NCBI RefSeq assembly: GCF_000243215.1
Contig: NZ_JH594596.1
Span: forward strand, 519,872-583,871
From: Odoribacter laneus YIT 12061
GTDB lineage: Bacteria; Bacteroidota; Bacteroidia; Bacteroidales; Marinifilaceae
Reading direction: 5' to 3'
DNA: 64,000 bases
Part shown: one piece after another, positions 30,939 through 40,360 of the stretch
Layout: each line of letters opens with the position of its first letter
Position numbering within the stretch: the first letter of the stretch is position 1
Position numbers and translations under genes: made by a program
Notes under the pieces: model-generated
Told to the model about the DNA's origin: nothing
Databases searched by the model: none
What the model saw: only the letters and a program-made list of their open reading frames with translations

Positions 30939-30946
30939 TATCTTTG
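30939..30946 (+). promoter_or_regulatory. -7 promoter element of the DUF5715-like gene
   Basis: TATCTTTG overlaps a TTG codon at 30944 that could be mistaken for a start, so translation must begin at the ATG at 30956 or 30965. Confidence 0.6.
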
Positions 30947-30955
30947 TTCCCCAAA

Positions 30956-31585
30956 ATGAGTGGGATGCAATATTTAAAATTATTTCTGGTTTTTATTCTT
31001 CTGTTTTCGGCGGGATGTGAAGGGCGTCAAAAAGCGGGGCGTTTTGTCTATTTCCGCAATTATTCCCGTACGTTTAATGACCTCAACGACCGGCATCTCA
31101 AAGCTGCCCGCCAATGGGGAATCGAACCGGTAAGTGCAGCAGAAGTGTTGAAACGTCGACCCGGGAAAGTGGAGGAGATTAAATCTTGCCGTTTGTATGC
31201 TGTCGATCCCCTGACTCATTCCCAGCCTTATCTGGTACCGCGGGCTGCAACTCTTTTACGGACCATTGCTGCTAATTTTAAGGATTCTCTTTCCAGTAAA
31301 GGACTGCCTTCGTATTCCATTATTGTCACCAGCGTATTGCGTACAAACGAGTCTCTAAAAAAATTGCGGCGGCGCAATTTGAATGCCAGCGCTAATTCAG
31401 CTCATTTGTTCGGTACGACTTTCGATATTGCTTATGCCCGTTTTAAAAAGTCTGCTTTTCGGGAAACCGAAACCGATAAATTGAAGTCCGTATTGGCCGA
31501 AGTTTTACGGGACTTGCGGAATGAAAAGCGTTGTTATGTCCGCTATGAATATAAGCAAGGATGTTTCCATATCACGGTACGGTAA
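30956..31585 (+). CDS. DUF5715-like lipoprotein with M15-peptidase-like motifs
   Basis: A 209-residue lipoprotein: hydrophobic leader and lipobox LFSAGC near residue 20. The C-terminal half carries NSAHLFGTTFDIAY and CFHITVR, which fit the SxHxxGxxxD and second-His zinc motifs of D-Ala-D-Ala carboxypeptidases (M15, VanY/DacC type). A role in peptidoglycan trimming in the periplasm is therefore plausible. DUF5715 is the family name I associate with this in Bacteroidota; activity is inferred. The leader is very short, 10-20 nt. Confidence 0.7.
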   Translation: MSGMQYLKLFLVFILLFSAGCEGRQKAGRFVYFRNYSRTFNDLNDRHLKAARQWGIEPVSAAEVLKRRPGKVEEIKSCRLYAVDPLTHSQPYLVPRAATLLRTIAANFKDSLSSKGLPSYSIIVTSVLRTNESLKKLRRRNLNASANSAHLFGTTFDIAYARFKKSAFRETETDKLKSVLAEVLRDLRNEKRCYVRYEYKQGCFHITVR

Positions 31586-31758
31586 GAATTTGCTCCAGGA
31601 ATACCCCCTTTCTCGTCTCCGGTGTTTATCCGGACTTATTTTCGTATTTATACTGTTGAATACCAGTGCCGCGGAATAAAAGGTATAAGGGGGCGGATAA
31701 AAGAAGTTAAAAGTTGGCAACCGGCTGAGGAGAAAACAAAAAAGGATTTCGAAAGGGG

Positions 31759-31790
31759 TTTGGGTTTTTGCTTTTATAGTATTACCTTTG
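31759..31790 (+). promoter_or_regulatory. complete promoter of ychF
   Basis: TTTG (31759-31762), 20-nt spacer, TACCTTTG (31783-31790): a full match to the Bacteroidota housekeeping promoter. The ychF ATG is at 31838. The rest of the 252-nt gap shows no gene. Confidence 0.75.
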
Positions 31791-31837
31791 TGGGCTGATA
31801 ATTTTAAGCTTCTGGCTTTTAACTTTAACTAAAATTC

Positions 31838-32938
31838 ATGGGATTACAATGTGGAATTGTCGGGCTTCCGAATGTCGGGAAGTCGACCTTATTTAATTGT
31901 TTGAGCAATGCAAAAGCGCAATCGGCGAATTTTCCTTTTTGCACGATAGAACCAAATGTAGGAGTAATTACGGTGCCGGACGAACGGCTGAACCGTTTGG
32001 TCGAAATCGACAAACCTGCGAGTGTCGTGCCTGCAGTGGTTGAAATTGTCGATATTGCCGGTTTAGTGAAAGGAGCTAGTAAAGGAGAAGGCTTGGGCAA
32101 TAAATTTTTGTCCAATATACGGGAAACAGATGCAATTATCCATGTGTTGCGCTGTTTTGATGACGATAATATTGTGCACGTAGATGGGCGTGTCGATCCG
32201 GTACGGGATAAAGAGATCATCGATACCGAATTGCAGTTGAAGGATTTGGAAACGGTGGAAAACCGTCTTCAGAAAGAAGAGAAACGAGCAATGACGGGAG
32301 GGGATGCAACGGCTAAACGATTGGTAGAAGTACTTCATCTCTACAAGGCTGCTTTGGAAAAAGGATTTTCAGCCCGGACGGTGGAACTGAACGAATTGCA
32401 GCAGGAGGTAGCCCGGGATTTACAATTGCTGACCAATAAGCCTGTATTGTATGTATGTAATGTAGATGAGGCTTCGGTGGTGAATGGGAATAAGTATGTG
32501 GAGGCTGTACGGGAAGCGGTAAAGAACGAAAAAGCCGAAGTGCTGGTTATCGGTGCGGGAATCGAATCAGATATTGCAGAGCTGGATACTTATGAGGAAA
32601 AACAAATGTTTCTGGAAGATCTGGGGCTGAAAGAAGCGGGCGTGAATAAATTAATCCGCACCGCTTACCGTTTGCTGAATTTGCAGACTTTTTTCACTGC
32701 CGGGGCTAAGGAAGTGCGGGCCTGGACTTTCCGTAAAGGGATGAAAGCCCCTCAGACTGCCGGGATTATCCATACCGACTTTGAAAAGGGGTTTATCCGG
32801 GCAGAGGTTATTAAATACGAGGATTATGTCACTTTGGGATCCGAGGCAAAATGCAAAGAAGCCGGAAAAATGTCGGTGGAAGGAAAAGATTATGTTGTAC
32901 TGGACGGAGATATTATGCATTTCCGGTTTAACGTTTAA
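31838..32938 (+). CDS. ychF: redox-regulated ATPase YchF (OLA1)
   Basis: A 366-residue Obg-related P-loop protein. G1 is GLPNVGKS (9-16), G3 DIAGLVKGAS, and the G4 position reads CNVDE rather than NKxD, the change that makes YchF prefer ATP. A coiled-coil insert (about 125-205) and a C-terminal TGS domain (about 280-363, EVRAWTFRKGMKAPQTAGIIHTDFEKGFIRAEV) complete the family pattern. It associates with ribosomes and acts in stress responses. Confidence 0.97.
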   Translation: MGLQCGIVGLPNVGKSTLFNCLSNAKAQSANFPFCTIEPNVGVITVPDERLNRLVEIDKPASVVPAVVEIVDIAGLVKGASKGEGLGNKFLSNIRETDAIIHVLRCFDDDNIVHVDGRVDPVRDKEIIDTELQLKDLETVENRLQKEEKRAMTGGDATAKRLVEVLHLYKAALEKGFSARTVELNELQQEVARDLQLLTNKPVLYVCNVDEASVVNGNKYVEAVREAVKNEKAEVLVIGAGIESDIAELDTYEEKQMFLEDLGLKEAGVNKLIRTAYRLLNLQTFFTAGAKEVRAWTFRKGMKAPQTAGIIHTDFEKGFIRAEVIKYEDYVTLGSEAKCKEAGKMSVEGKDYVVLDGDIMHFRFNV

Positions 32939-33010
32939 AGGGTATAGATAGTTTGAATGGAGGAGGAGGAAGGGGATAAGGATCCCTGTTTGGTTGGGTT
33001 TGAACCGAAC

Positions 33011-33045
33011 CAGCATTTGCCTGTCGAAAACGGACAGGCTTGCTG
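33011..33045. terminator. hairpin between convergent ychF and lolA
   Basis: GCCTGTC pairs with GACAGGC around GAAAACG, extended by outer CAGC / GCTG arms (33011-33014 / 33042-33045). Confidence 0.6.
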
Positions 33046-33080
33046 ATCGGATGTAAGCTTTTGGCAGAAAGTACGGTTCC

Positions 33081-33710
33081 TTACCGCATATCGATTACTT
33101 CTACCTCTGGGTGGGCGGCAGTGTCGAATTTGAAAAAGGAATCGGCAGGAACAGGGGTAGGTTGTTTGATATTCTTTATTTTGATAATTAAATTGTTGCC
33201 GTCTTTTCCGAAAGATTTCACTTCTTCGATAGACGAATCGGCAGTTTTCACCTGTATACCGATTTTGGTGAAATTTTTATCTTCATCAAGCGGATAAAGC
33301 TCTATATAGGCAATTCCCTTTTCTTGGGAAACTAGTTTTTGTGTAAATCCGGTGTTGTGAATATCGAATATTTTTGTCGGGCTTAACATCTCTTCTTCCT
33401 CATCCGAAGGATTTTTAAGATTCACTTCCTTTACTTCAGGCATATAGGTATAGATGTTTTTTCCATCGTAATAATTCTCCACGTCCATGACATGGAGTTT
33501 GTATAGATTACCTTTCATCCAGGCTTTCCCTTCGTGCACTTCCTGAATATCTTCGGCTTTATTTTCCATCGTTAAGGTAAAATCAATTTCAACAGCCGGT
33601 AATGCTTTGATTTTAGCAGTCGACTTGTCCAATAAGGTTTTCGCTTCATTTTGAGCATAAGTTGTCAGATATACTGCTATCAAGATAAAAATTGTAATCC
33701 AATATCGCAT
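33081..33710 (-). CDS. lolA: LolA-like outer-membrane lipoprotein carrier
   Basis: A 209-residue periplasmic protein with a signal peptide (1-19, ending TYAQ). The rest fits the LolA/LolB half-barrel: alternating strands, FTLTMENKAEDIQEVHEGKAWMKGNLYKL, then YYDGKNIYTYMPEVKEV. LolA carries lipoproteins from the LolCDE transporter to the outer membrane; lolD lies 13 kb away. Bacteroidota usually have more than one LolA-like protein, so the exact role is not certain. A TACCTTTG box stands upstream. Confidence 0.8.
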   Translation of the reverse strand: MRYWITIFILIAVYLTTYAQNEAKTLLDKSTAKIKALPAVEIDFTLTMENKAEDIQEVHEGKAWMKGNLYKLHVMDVENYYDGKNIYTYMPEVKEVNLKNPSDEEEEMLSPTKIFDIHNTGFTQKLVSQEKGIAYIELYPLDEDKNFTKIGIQVKTADSSIEEVKSFGKDGNNLIIKIKNIKQPTPVPADSFFKFDTAAHPEVEVIDMR

Positions 33711-33734
33711 AACTTTTCATTTAGTTAACAGTCG

Positions 33735-33742
33735 CAAAGGTA
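33735..33742 (-). promoter_or_regulatory. -7 promoter element of lolA
   Basis: TACCTTTG on the minus strand, 25 nt before the lolA start codon. Confidence 0.6.
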
Positions 33743-33860
33743 ATGATTTTAAAAACCTCTTTTTATTTTTTTTCGTTGAAAAAAACAAATGGAACCTAAA
33801 AACTTTTCCGGAAAAGAAAATATATTTTAGAAGGCAGGGCATTTACCGGGATGAATTCTT

Positions 33861-33868
33861 TAATTTTG
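33861..33868 (+). promoter_or_regulatory. -7 promoter element of the EamA transporter gene
   Basis: TAATTTTG, matching TAnnTTTG, 20 nt before the start codon. Confidence 0.55.
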
Positions 33869-33887
33869 CGGGGTTAAAAATCGGGGC

Positions 33888-34811
33888 ATGGAGAAAATAA
33901 AAGGAATAATTTATGCTTGTATTTCGGCCGGGACGTTCGGAATGATTCCCTTATTTGCCAACACAGCTATGCGGGAGGGGGTAAATAACGATACGATATT
34001 GGTATACCGTTATGTAATTGCGGCTCTTGTTTACGGAGTTTACCTGGCCTTCCGGAATATTTCACTGAAAATAAACCGCGAGACTTTGATTGAATTATTG
34101 TGGGCAGGTGTCGGCGGGTATGGGATAACAGCTTACTTTTTGTTCCTGTCCTATCGCTATATGCCTACGGGTATTGCTACCTCCATTCATTATCTTTATC
34201 CGGTAGTTGTCGCTGTCTTTATGTCTTTGTTTTACAAACAGCATTTGTCTATACGAGTGAAAGGAGCCATTGTTCTGGCTATTTTAGGGGTATATTTTAT
34301 GTCCTGGAGCGATGGCGAAATAAAATGGGCCGGTTTGATATTCGCTTTACTGACGACTTTTACTTACGGTACTTATATTGTGGCCCTTAACCGGCCTCAT
34401 TTGAAAGCTTTGAATGCGGATGCACTGACTTTTTATGTGTTGGCTTTTACAGCTTTGTTTTATTTATTGACAGCTGGCTTGAGGAGAAATTTGGTATTGA
34501 ATTTTACGCCTCATTTTTTATTCGATATGTCGATGCTGGGCATTTTGAGTACGGTTATCTCTGCCCGGCTTTTGGTGGCGGCTGTGGAGCGTATCGGATC
34601 GGTAGCGACTTCTGTACTGGGCACCCTGGAACCGATTACAGCTATCATTATCGGTGTTTTTGCTTTTCAAGAGGAATTAGGAATTAAAAATTTTGTCGGT
34701 TTATTGTTGGTGTTAATAGCTGTATTGATTGTTATTTTGAGTATGAACGAGCGGCATAAAAAGAAACAACGGCAGATATTCAACAGACAATTTGATGCAA
34801 GAAGAAAATAA
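33888..34811 (+). CDS. EamA-family (DMT superfamily) transporter
   Basis: A 307-residue membrane protein with about ten predicted helices arranged as two EamA repeats of five. Each repeat has the usual glycine-rich helix 1 and the ending LG...EPITAIIIGVFAFQEEL in the second repeat (about 243-262). The family exports or imports small metabolites such as amino acids or purines. Substrate unknown. The basic tail RHKKKQRQIFNRQFDARRK is cytoplasmic. Own promoter; cdaA follows 82 nt later with its own box. Confidence 0.85.
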   Translation: MEKIKGIIYACISAGTFGMIPLFANTAMREGVNNDTILVYRYVIAALVYGVYLAFRNISLKINRETLIELLWAGVGGYGITAYFLFLSYRYMPTGIATSIHYLYPVVVAVFMSLFYKQHLSIRVKGAIVLAILGVYFMSWSDGEIKWAGLIFALLTTFTYGTYIVALNRPHLKALNADALTFYVLAFTALFYLLTAGLRRNLVLNFTPHFLFDMSMLGILSTVISARLLVAAVERIGSVATSVLGTLEPITAIIIGVFAFQEELGIKNFVGLLLVLIAVLIVILSMNERHKKKQRQIFNRQFDARRK

Positions 34812-34861
34812 TCCCTTCTTTACATTCCGCGGTTCTTATTGGTAGATTGGTATATTTTATT

Positions 34862-34869
34862 TAGTTTTG
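34862..34869 (+). promoter_or_regulatory. -7 promoter element of cdaA
   Basis: TAGTTTTG, matching TAnnTTTG, 24 nt before the cdaA start. Confidence 0.5.
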
Positions 34870-34893
34870 TATATTATTTAAAGAAACCTGTAA

Positions 34894-35682
34894 ATGATAC
34901 CTCTGTTTATCAAGTTCGGTATATTCGATGTCCTGGATATCTTAATCGTAGCTTTTATCTTTTATCAGATTTATCGCTTGGTAAAAGGTACAGCTGCAAT
35001 TAATATTTTTGCAGGTATATTTATTTTTTATCTGGCTTGGCTGTTGGTGAGGGCTTTTAATATGGAGTTGATTTCTTCCATTCTGGGTCAGTTTATCGGG
35101 ATGGGAGTTATTGCTTTATTGATTGTATTCCAGCAGGAAGTGAGGCGTTTTTTGCTGTTGATTGGAAGTAAATATAATTTGCAGAATATCTTTAATCTGG
35201 AAAGTTTGTTCGCTAAACCTGCCATTAAGGAGGATGTTTCGGAGGCCATTGTCCAATCGTGTGAATATTTTTCCATGACAAAGACCGGAGCTTTAATTGT
35301 ATTTGCCCAAAATACCGAATTGTTTAATTATGCTCAGACGGGAGTGATTTTAAGGGCTAAAGTAACGGCTGATCTGATAGAGAATATATTTTTCAAAAAT
35401 ACCCCTTTACACGATGGGGCTGTCATCATTGCTGAAAATAAGATATTGGCTGCCCGTTGTATCTTGCCGGTATCGGATAAGACGGATCTGCCCGGTAGTA
35501 TGGGTTTGCGGCACCGGGCCGCCTTGGGATTGAGTGCTGTCAGTGACGCTCTTATCGTAGTTGTCAGCGAGGAAACCGGAAATATTACTTTTGTAAAAGA
35601 TGGGAGTTATAAGGTCAGAGTCAGTCCGGAAGAGTTACGTACGTTTCTGCACAAAGATTTTACAGGATTTATTGTGAATTAA
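34894..35682 (+). CDS. cdaA: diadenylate cyclase CdaA
   Basis: A 262-residue membrane-bound enzyme that makes c-di-AMP from two ATP. Three N-terminal helices (about 10-30, 34-53, 66-90) are followed by the DAC domain with the catalytic DGA (174-176, LHDGAVII) and RHRAA (206-210) motifs. It is the class found in Bacteroidota and Firmicutes. No folP or cdaR-like partner is adjacent here, unlike in some relatives. Confidence 0.95.
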   Translation: MIPLFIKFGIFDVLDILIVAFIFYQIYRLVKGTAAINIFAGIFIFYLAWLLVRAFNMELISSILGQFIGMGVIALLIVFQQEVRRFLLLIGSKYNLQNIFNLESLFAKPAIKEDVSEAIVQSCEYFSMTKTGALIVFAQNTELFNYAQTGVILRAKVTADLIENIFFKNTPLHDGAVIIAENKILAARCILPVSDKTDLPGSMGLRHRAALGLSAVSDALIVVVSEETGNITFVKDGSYKVRVSPEELRTFLHKDFTGFIVN

Positions 35683-35758
35683 TCGCTTCTACATTTTTTC
35701 TTATTCCGAAACTTTTCTTTTCTATCGTCGTTAATAAGCTTTACAAACTTTAAAGCTT

Positions 35759-36613
35759 ATGAATGTATTGGTTACCGGCTTGGGAGGATTTATCGGCCAG
35801 CATGTGAAGAGCGTGTTCGAAGGAGAAGGGCATCGGATTTATACGGTGCCAAGGGAGGTTTTATTGCCCGGAGGAAAGACATTACAGGAAGCTACGGAAG
35901 GAGCCGATGTGATTGTGAATCTGGCTGGTGAAAATTTGATGGGACGCTGGACCAATGAGAAAATGATTGAAATCGTGGAATCCCGCCGGGTAATTACCCG
36001 GAATCTGGTAAAAGCCGTCAATGCCTCGGAGAAGAAGCCTTTTTTGTGGATTAATGCTTCGGCTGTGGGAATTTATAAACCCGACGTATTTTGTGACGAA
36101 GAATCGGTTGATTTGGGGGATAATTTTCTGGCTGCTGTGGTAAAAGCTTGGGAAAAAGAATTGAATACTTTGTATCAGATCCGTCAAGTCGTCCTAAGAT
36201 TCGGAATTGTAATCGGCAGAGACGGAGGTGTTGTGCGCAAGTTAATGCCTTTGGTGAAATCGCGTATCGCTGTCGTCTTGGGGAACGGACGGCAGGAATT
36301 TCCCCTTATACACGTAGAAGACGTCGCAAGATTTATGCTTTATAGTCTGAGACACGGAGAAATAAGGGGAATCTACAATATGGTCATTCCGAATGCGGTG
36401 AATTACCGACAGTTTGTGCACACCCTTTCGATAAGCCGCCCTCCTTTTGTCACTTTTTCTGTTCCGCGTTGGTTGCTGTGGATGGTGATGGGAGAAGCCG
36501 AGGGGGTATTAACTAGTTCTGCCCATGTACTGCCCATGCGGATGATGAGATCAGGTTATGAGTTAAAGTACAGAACTTTGAATGAAATGGTAGAAGGGGG
36601 AAAAGTCCATTGA
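35759..36613 (+). CDS. TIGR01777/YfcH-family SDR epimerase-like protein
   Basis: A 284-residue NAD(P)-binding protein. GLGGFIG (7-13) is the Rossmann loop; NLAGENLMGRWTNEKMIEIVESR is the YfcH signature; NASAVGIY gives the Ser/Tyr area; a DUF1731-like C-terminus (PRWLLWMVMGE) follows. In plants and bacteria this family affects cell division or thylakoid organisation, and its enzymatic substrate is unknown. It ends before a strong convergent terminator. Confidence 0.85.
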   Translation: MNVLVTGLGGFIGQHVKSVFEGEGHRIYTVPREVLLPGGKTLQEATEGADVIVNLAGENLMGRWTNEKMIEIVESRRVITRNLVKAVNASEKKPFLWINASAVGIYKPDVFCDEESVDLGDNFLAAVVKAWEKELNTLYQIRQVVLRFGIVIGRDGGVVRKLMPLVKSRIAVVLGNGRQEFPLIHVEDVARFMLYSLRHGEIRGIYNMVIPNAVNYRQFVHTLSISRPPFVTFSVPRWLLWMVMGEAEGVLTSSAHVLPMRMMRSGYELKYRTLNEMVEGGKVH

Positions 36614-36649
36614 GAGCTTACTCCTTGACTTTGACAAGTTGTTCGTTTA

Positions 36650-36727
36650 TACAAAATTTGGGTAGAGGCAAAAAGAAAATCGTAATAAAGGTCTTTTATC
36701 ACGATTTCTATTAGTATGAATTTTGTA
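36650..36727. terminator. convergent terminator, YfcH-like gene / purC
   Basis: An inner stem (36675-36689 / 36695-36708, GAAAATCGT type) lies inside an outer TACAAAATT (36650-36658) / AATTTTGTA (36719-36727) pair. Confidence 0.65.
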
Positions 36728-36766
36728 AGAATCTCAAAATCCGGTTTCTTTCTTTAGTTGGAATAA

Positions 36767-37714
36767 CTACAGTAACGTCTTCAAGCAAGCGTTTACGTTA
36801 TTTTCGATCCGTTTTAATACGTCCGTACTTTCGTCTTTTACGAATTTTTGTCCGGTAATATTTTCGTACAACTCGATATAGCGTTCTGTAATACCGTTGA
36901 TGATGGCTGGTGTCATTTCCGGAATTTGTTGTCCGGATTGTCCCTGGAAACCGTTTTCCATCAACCATTCCCGTACGAATTCTTTCGAAAGTTGTTTTTG
37001 TTTTTCTCCTTTTTGGAAACGTTCCTCGTAACCTTGGGCATAGAAATAACGGGAGGAATCCGGGGTATGTATTTCGTCGATCAGGTAGATTTTCCCGTCT
37101 TTTTTTCCGAATTCGTATTTCGTATCCACTAGGATAAGACCTTTTTCAGCTGCCATTTCGCTGCCTCTTTGGAATAAGGCGAACGTATATTTTTCCAGTA
37201 ATTCGTAATCTTCGCGGCTCACTAATCCTTGGGCGATGATCTCTTCTTTGGAAATATTTTCGTCATGTCCTTCGTCTGCTTTTGTCGTAGGAGTAATGAT
37301 CGGACTAGGGAACTTTTGGTTTTCTTTCATCCCTTCTGCCAACGGATTACCGCAAAGCATCCGTTCGCCGGCTTGATAAGCCCGCCAGGAGCTGCCTGTA
37401 AGATAGCCCCGAATGACCATTTCTACTTTAAAAGGCTGGCACATATGGCCGACAGTAACCATAGGATCGGGCGTAGCGATTTTCCAATTGGGAACGATGT
37501 CAGCAGTGGCATCCAGAAATTTCGAAGCAATTTGATTTAAGACTTGTCCTTTATAGGGAATTCCCTTCGGAAGAACCACATCGAACGCTGAAATCCGGTC
37601 GGATACCAGCATTACCAAGTATTCGTCGTTGATGTTGTACACGTCGCGTACTTTCCCTTTGTAGACACTTTTCTGCTTTGGAAAATGGAAATCGGTTTTT
37701 ACAATAGCTTCCAT
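36767..37714 (-). CDS. purC: phosphoribosylaminoimidazole-succinocarboxamide synthase
   Basis: SAICAR synthetase, step 8 of purine synthesis (ATP + CAIR + aspartate). Start chosen at [14 protein letters not shown] (315 residues); an 8-codon longer frame would begin only about 8 nt after the likely transcription start. Landmarks: [59 protein letters not shown] and [11 protein letters not shown]. Full length and intact. It follows the phoH gene but has its own TACTTTTG box. Confidence 0.97.
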   Translation of the reverse strand: MEAIVKTDFHFPKQKSVYKGKVRDVYNINDEYLVMLVSDRISAFDVVLPKGIPYKGQVLNQIASKFLDATADIVPNWKIATPDPMVTVGHMCQPFKVEMVIRGYLTGSSWRAYQAGERMLCGNPLAEGMKENQKFPSPIITPTTKADEGHDENISKEEIIAQGLVSREDYELLEKYTFALFQRGSEMAAEKGLILVDTKYEFGKKDGKIYLIDEIHTPDSSRYFYAQGYEERFQKGEKQKQLSKEFVREWLMENGFQGQSGQQIPEMTPAIINGITERYIELYENITGQKFVKDESTDVLKRIENNVNACLKTLL

Positions 37715-37752
37715 GCTTATTTTGCAATTAATGTTCATTTATATGAGTGAGG

Positions 37753-37760
37753 CAAAAGTA
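37753..37760 (-). promoter_or_regulatory. -7 promoter element of purC
   Basis: TACTTTTG on the minus strand, 38 nt before the chosen ATG; it lies just after the phoH stop codon. Confidence 0.6.
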
Positions 37761-37778
37761 ATAAAAAACTTCTGTTGT

Positions 37779-38759
37779 TTATCGGTCCTCTTGTTTTTCG
37801 TGGTGATTTTCCCCTTTTTTTTCCTCTTTTTCTTCATAAGCCTTGACGATGTCTTTTACGAGGCGGTGACGGATGATATCCCCGGAATCGAATTCAACAA
37901 AAGCAATACCTTTGATGCTGTGAAGGATTTTGAAAGCGTGTATTAAGCCCGATTCGGTTCGTTTGGGTAAATCAATCTGGCTCATGTCCCCGGTAACCAC
38001 AAATTTAGCACTTACGCCCATCCGGGTGAGAAACATTTTCAACTGGTTGCGGGTGGTGTTTTGGGCTTCGTCCAATATGACGAATGCATCGTTCAGCGTT
38101 CTGCCGCGCATATAAGCCAGGGGTGCGATCTGTATGACATCGGTTTCGAGATAATCTTCCAGTTTTTTAGGTGGAATCATATCCGACAGCGCATCGTATA
38201 AGGGCTGTAGGTAAGGATCTACTTTCTCTTTCATATCCCCCGGAAGAAAGCCCAAACTTTCGCCGGCTTCTACGGCGGGGCGACTGAGGATAATTCGGCG
38301 GACTTCCCGGTTGCGGAGAGCTTTTACTGCGAGTGCAATGGCGGTGTACGTTTTGCCGGAGCCTGCCGGACCAGTTGCAAAAAGCAGGTCGTTGGTACGG
38401 GCCAATTCGACCAATTTACGTTGGTTGGGTGTACGGGCCCGTATGGCTTTCCCGGAATTTCCGAAAAGAATCACAGATTCCATATCTTCCGGATTTTCGA
38501 TAGCATTGTCTTCTATTAGAATCCGTTTTAAATTGGCTACAGTGAGCATATTATAACGGTGGTAATGTTCCAGTAAGGCTGTAATTTTAGAGTAGAGGAT
38601 TTCAATATCATTTTCTTCTCCTTGTATAATAATTTCATCTCCCCGGGCCGTGATCTTTAGTTTAGGAAAATAGTCTTTTAGCAGATTGAATTTAGTGTTA
38701 TTAACGCCATAGAAATCAATGGGATCTATATTTCCGATACTTATTCTTTTCTCTATCAT
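37779..38759 (-). CDS. PhoH-family ATPase
   Basis: A 326-residue PhoH-like protein: N-terminal KH-like region, then the P-loop domain with GPAGSGKT (130-137), a Walker B FVILDEAQN near 225 and the TGDMSQIDLP motif. PhoH proteins are linked to RNA metabolism and often sit near ybeY. The last 30 residues are highly charged (AYEEKEEKKGENHHEKQ) and probably disordered. Upstream of purC on the same strand, 40 nt gap. Confidence 0.92.
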   Translation of the reverse strand: MIEKRISIGNIDPIDFYGVNNTKFNLLKDYFPKLKITARGDEIIIQGEENDIEILYSKITALLEHYHRYNMLTVANLKRILIEDNAIENPEDMESVILFGNSGKAIRARTPNQRKLVELARTNDLLFATGPAGSGKTYTAIALAVKALRNREVRRIILSRPAVEAGESLGFLPGDMKEKVDPYLQPLYDALSDMIPPKKLEDYLETDVIQIAPLAYMRGRTLNDAFVILDEAQNTTRNQLKMFLTRMGVSAKFVVTGDMSQIDLPKRTESGLIHAFKILHSIKGIAFVEFDSGDIIRHRLVKDIVKAYEEKEEKKGENHHEKQEDR

Positions 38760-38779
38760 GAAACTTCAAATAAAACCTT

Positions 38780-38856
38780 TATTTTTGCAGGTGCAAATTA
38801 ATAAAAAACGATTAAGGTTAGTTCATTGGGGGATTAAAGTTTTTAATCCTTTTTGC
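38780..38856 (+). ncRNA. possible short transcript upstream of mazG
   Basis: TATTTTTG (38780-38787) fits a -7 box. About 45 nt after the expected start, a hairpin GGATTAAA (38831-38838) / TTTAATCC (38842-38849) is followed by TTTTT. This would give an RNA of about 60 nt, or an attenuated mazG leader. There is no clear -33 box and the stem is A/T-rich. Confidence 0.25.
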
Positions 38857-38981
38857 TTAAACGTCAATTTTTGGAGAATGTTGAGAGAAAGGGAATTTTA
38901 TGTGTGTTATAGGGCTGAAAATAATCAGAACATGTAGCATGACGTTTTGTTTCCGTTGTTCATTGAAAAAGTTAGAAATAT

Positions 38982-39782
38982 ATGAATCATTTAAAGGAGA
39001 AAAAAGAAGCTTTTGCCGAACTTTTGGAAGTTATAGAAACCTTGAGGAAACAATGTCCCTGGGATAAGAAACAGACATTCGAATCTTTGAGAAGCCTCAC
39101 CATTGAAGAAGTGTATGAATTGGGAGATGCTATTCTGGAGAAAGATTTGCCAGAAGTGAAGAAAGAGCTGGGAGATTTAATGATGCATATGGTATTTTAT
39201 GCCAGCCTGGCAGAAGAACAGGGAGATTTCGATATGGCGGACGTCTTGAGGGGTATTTGTGAGAAATTGCGCTACCGCCATCCGCATATTTATGGAGATG
39301 TACGGGTGAAGGATGAAAAAGATGTTTTGCAGAATTGGGAACAACTGAAGTTAAAAGAGAAAGGTCGGAAACACAAGGTATTGGAAGGTGTGCCGGTTTC
39401 TTTGCCGGCTTTGGTGAAAGCCTATCGTATTCAGGATAAAGTGAGGGGAGCCGGGTTTGACTGGAAAAAGAAGGAGGATGTATGGGAGAAGGTGAAAGAG
39501 GAATTGGGGGAATTTGAAGCAGAACTGCGAAAAGGTGATACCGAAAAAATGGAAACGGAATTGGGCGATTTTTTGTTTGCCGTGATCAATGCGGCCCGCT
39601 TGTATGGTATCAATCCGGAAAATGCCTTAGAGAAGACAAATCATAAATTTATCAATCGTTTTGCTTATGTGGAGGAAAAAGCCGGTATTGCAGGGAAAAA
39701 GTTAAATGAGATGGAATTGGAGGAAATGGAAGCTTATTGGGAGGAAGCAAAGCGTTTAGAGGAAAAGGAGCAGGAATTGTAA
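38982..39782 (+). CDS. mazG: nucleoside triphosphate pyrophosphohydrolase MazG
   Basis: A 266-residue two-domain MazG that hydrolyses (d)NTPs to NMP + PPi. The first domain has TIEEVYELGDAILEKDLPEVKKELGDLMMHMVFYA (37-71, ExxE and ExxD metal sites); the second has WEKVKEELGEFEAEL and METELGDFLFAVINAAR. Length and domain order match E. coli MazG. A small hypothetical gene follows 10 nt downstream. Confidence 0.95.
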   Translation: MNHLKEKKEAFAELLEVIETLRKQCPWDKKQTFESLRSLTIEEVYELGDAILEKDLPEVKKELGDLMMHMVFYASLAEEQGDFDMADVLRGICEKLRYRHPHIYGDVRVKDEKDVLQNWEQLKLKEKGRKHKVLEGVPVSLPALVKAYRIQDKVRGAGFDWKKKEDVWEKVKEELGEFEAELRKGDTEKMETELGDFLFAVINAARLYGINPENALEKTNHKFINRFAYVEEKAGIAGKKLNEMELEEMEAYWEEAKRLEEKEQEL

Positions 39783-39792
39783 TTGCAATATA

Positions 39793-40194
39793 ATGGGATT
39801 TAGAATGAAGCTTACGGGAAAGTGGAAATATCGGGAAAATTATGGATATGGAGTGGCAGAAGGAGAAGTTGTATTGCAACAAGAGAAGAATAAACTTTCC
39901 GGCAGAATTATTTTTACAGATAAAACCGAAGGAGACGGTACTTCTATGATTCAGGAATTTTTAAGCGGAGAAATAGAGGGACTTAAAGTCCGTATACAAG
40001 CCCGTGAATTCGATGTGATCTACTCTGAACATAAGATTGAATATAAATTGGATAACTGGTTTGGCATATTGGTAGACAAGGTAACTATCAAAGGAATAAG
40101 TATGGATGAACAAGGGATAGAAGGTTATTTCGTGTTTGAGAAATGTGAAGAGGAGCCTTCGGAAATAACAGAAATTGCAAAGAAGGTTTCCTGA
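39793..40194 (+). CDS. hypothetical protein, 133 aa, downstream of mazG
   Basis: No family recognised. The sequence alternates polar and hydrophobic residues in short segments (KLTGKWKYRENYGYGVAEGEVVLQQEKNKLSGRIIF), which suggests a small beta-barrel or sandwich such as a lipocalin-like fold. No signal peptide. It starts 10 nt after mazG and is probably co-transcribed; a start at Met5 (39805) is possible. Confidence 0.6.
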   Translation: MGFRMKLTGKWKYRENYGYGVAEGEVVLQQEKNKLSGRIIFTDKTEGDGTSMIQEFLSGEIEGLKVRIQAREFDVIYSEHKIEYKLDNWFGILVDKVTIKGISMDEQGIEGYFVFEKCEEEPSEITEIAKKVS

Positions 40195-40360
40195 CTTTCG
40201 GGTTTTATTTTTCAAGGGTGGACTATAGGGAAAAAGCTTGTAACAGAAATTTTCGGGTCGGATGTTTTAAATCGGATAGAAAAGTTGACGAAAGTCAGCT
40301 TTTTTTTTATTTTTTTAGATTAGGTTTACCCTGCTAAATAATCAAAATCATTGAGAAACC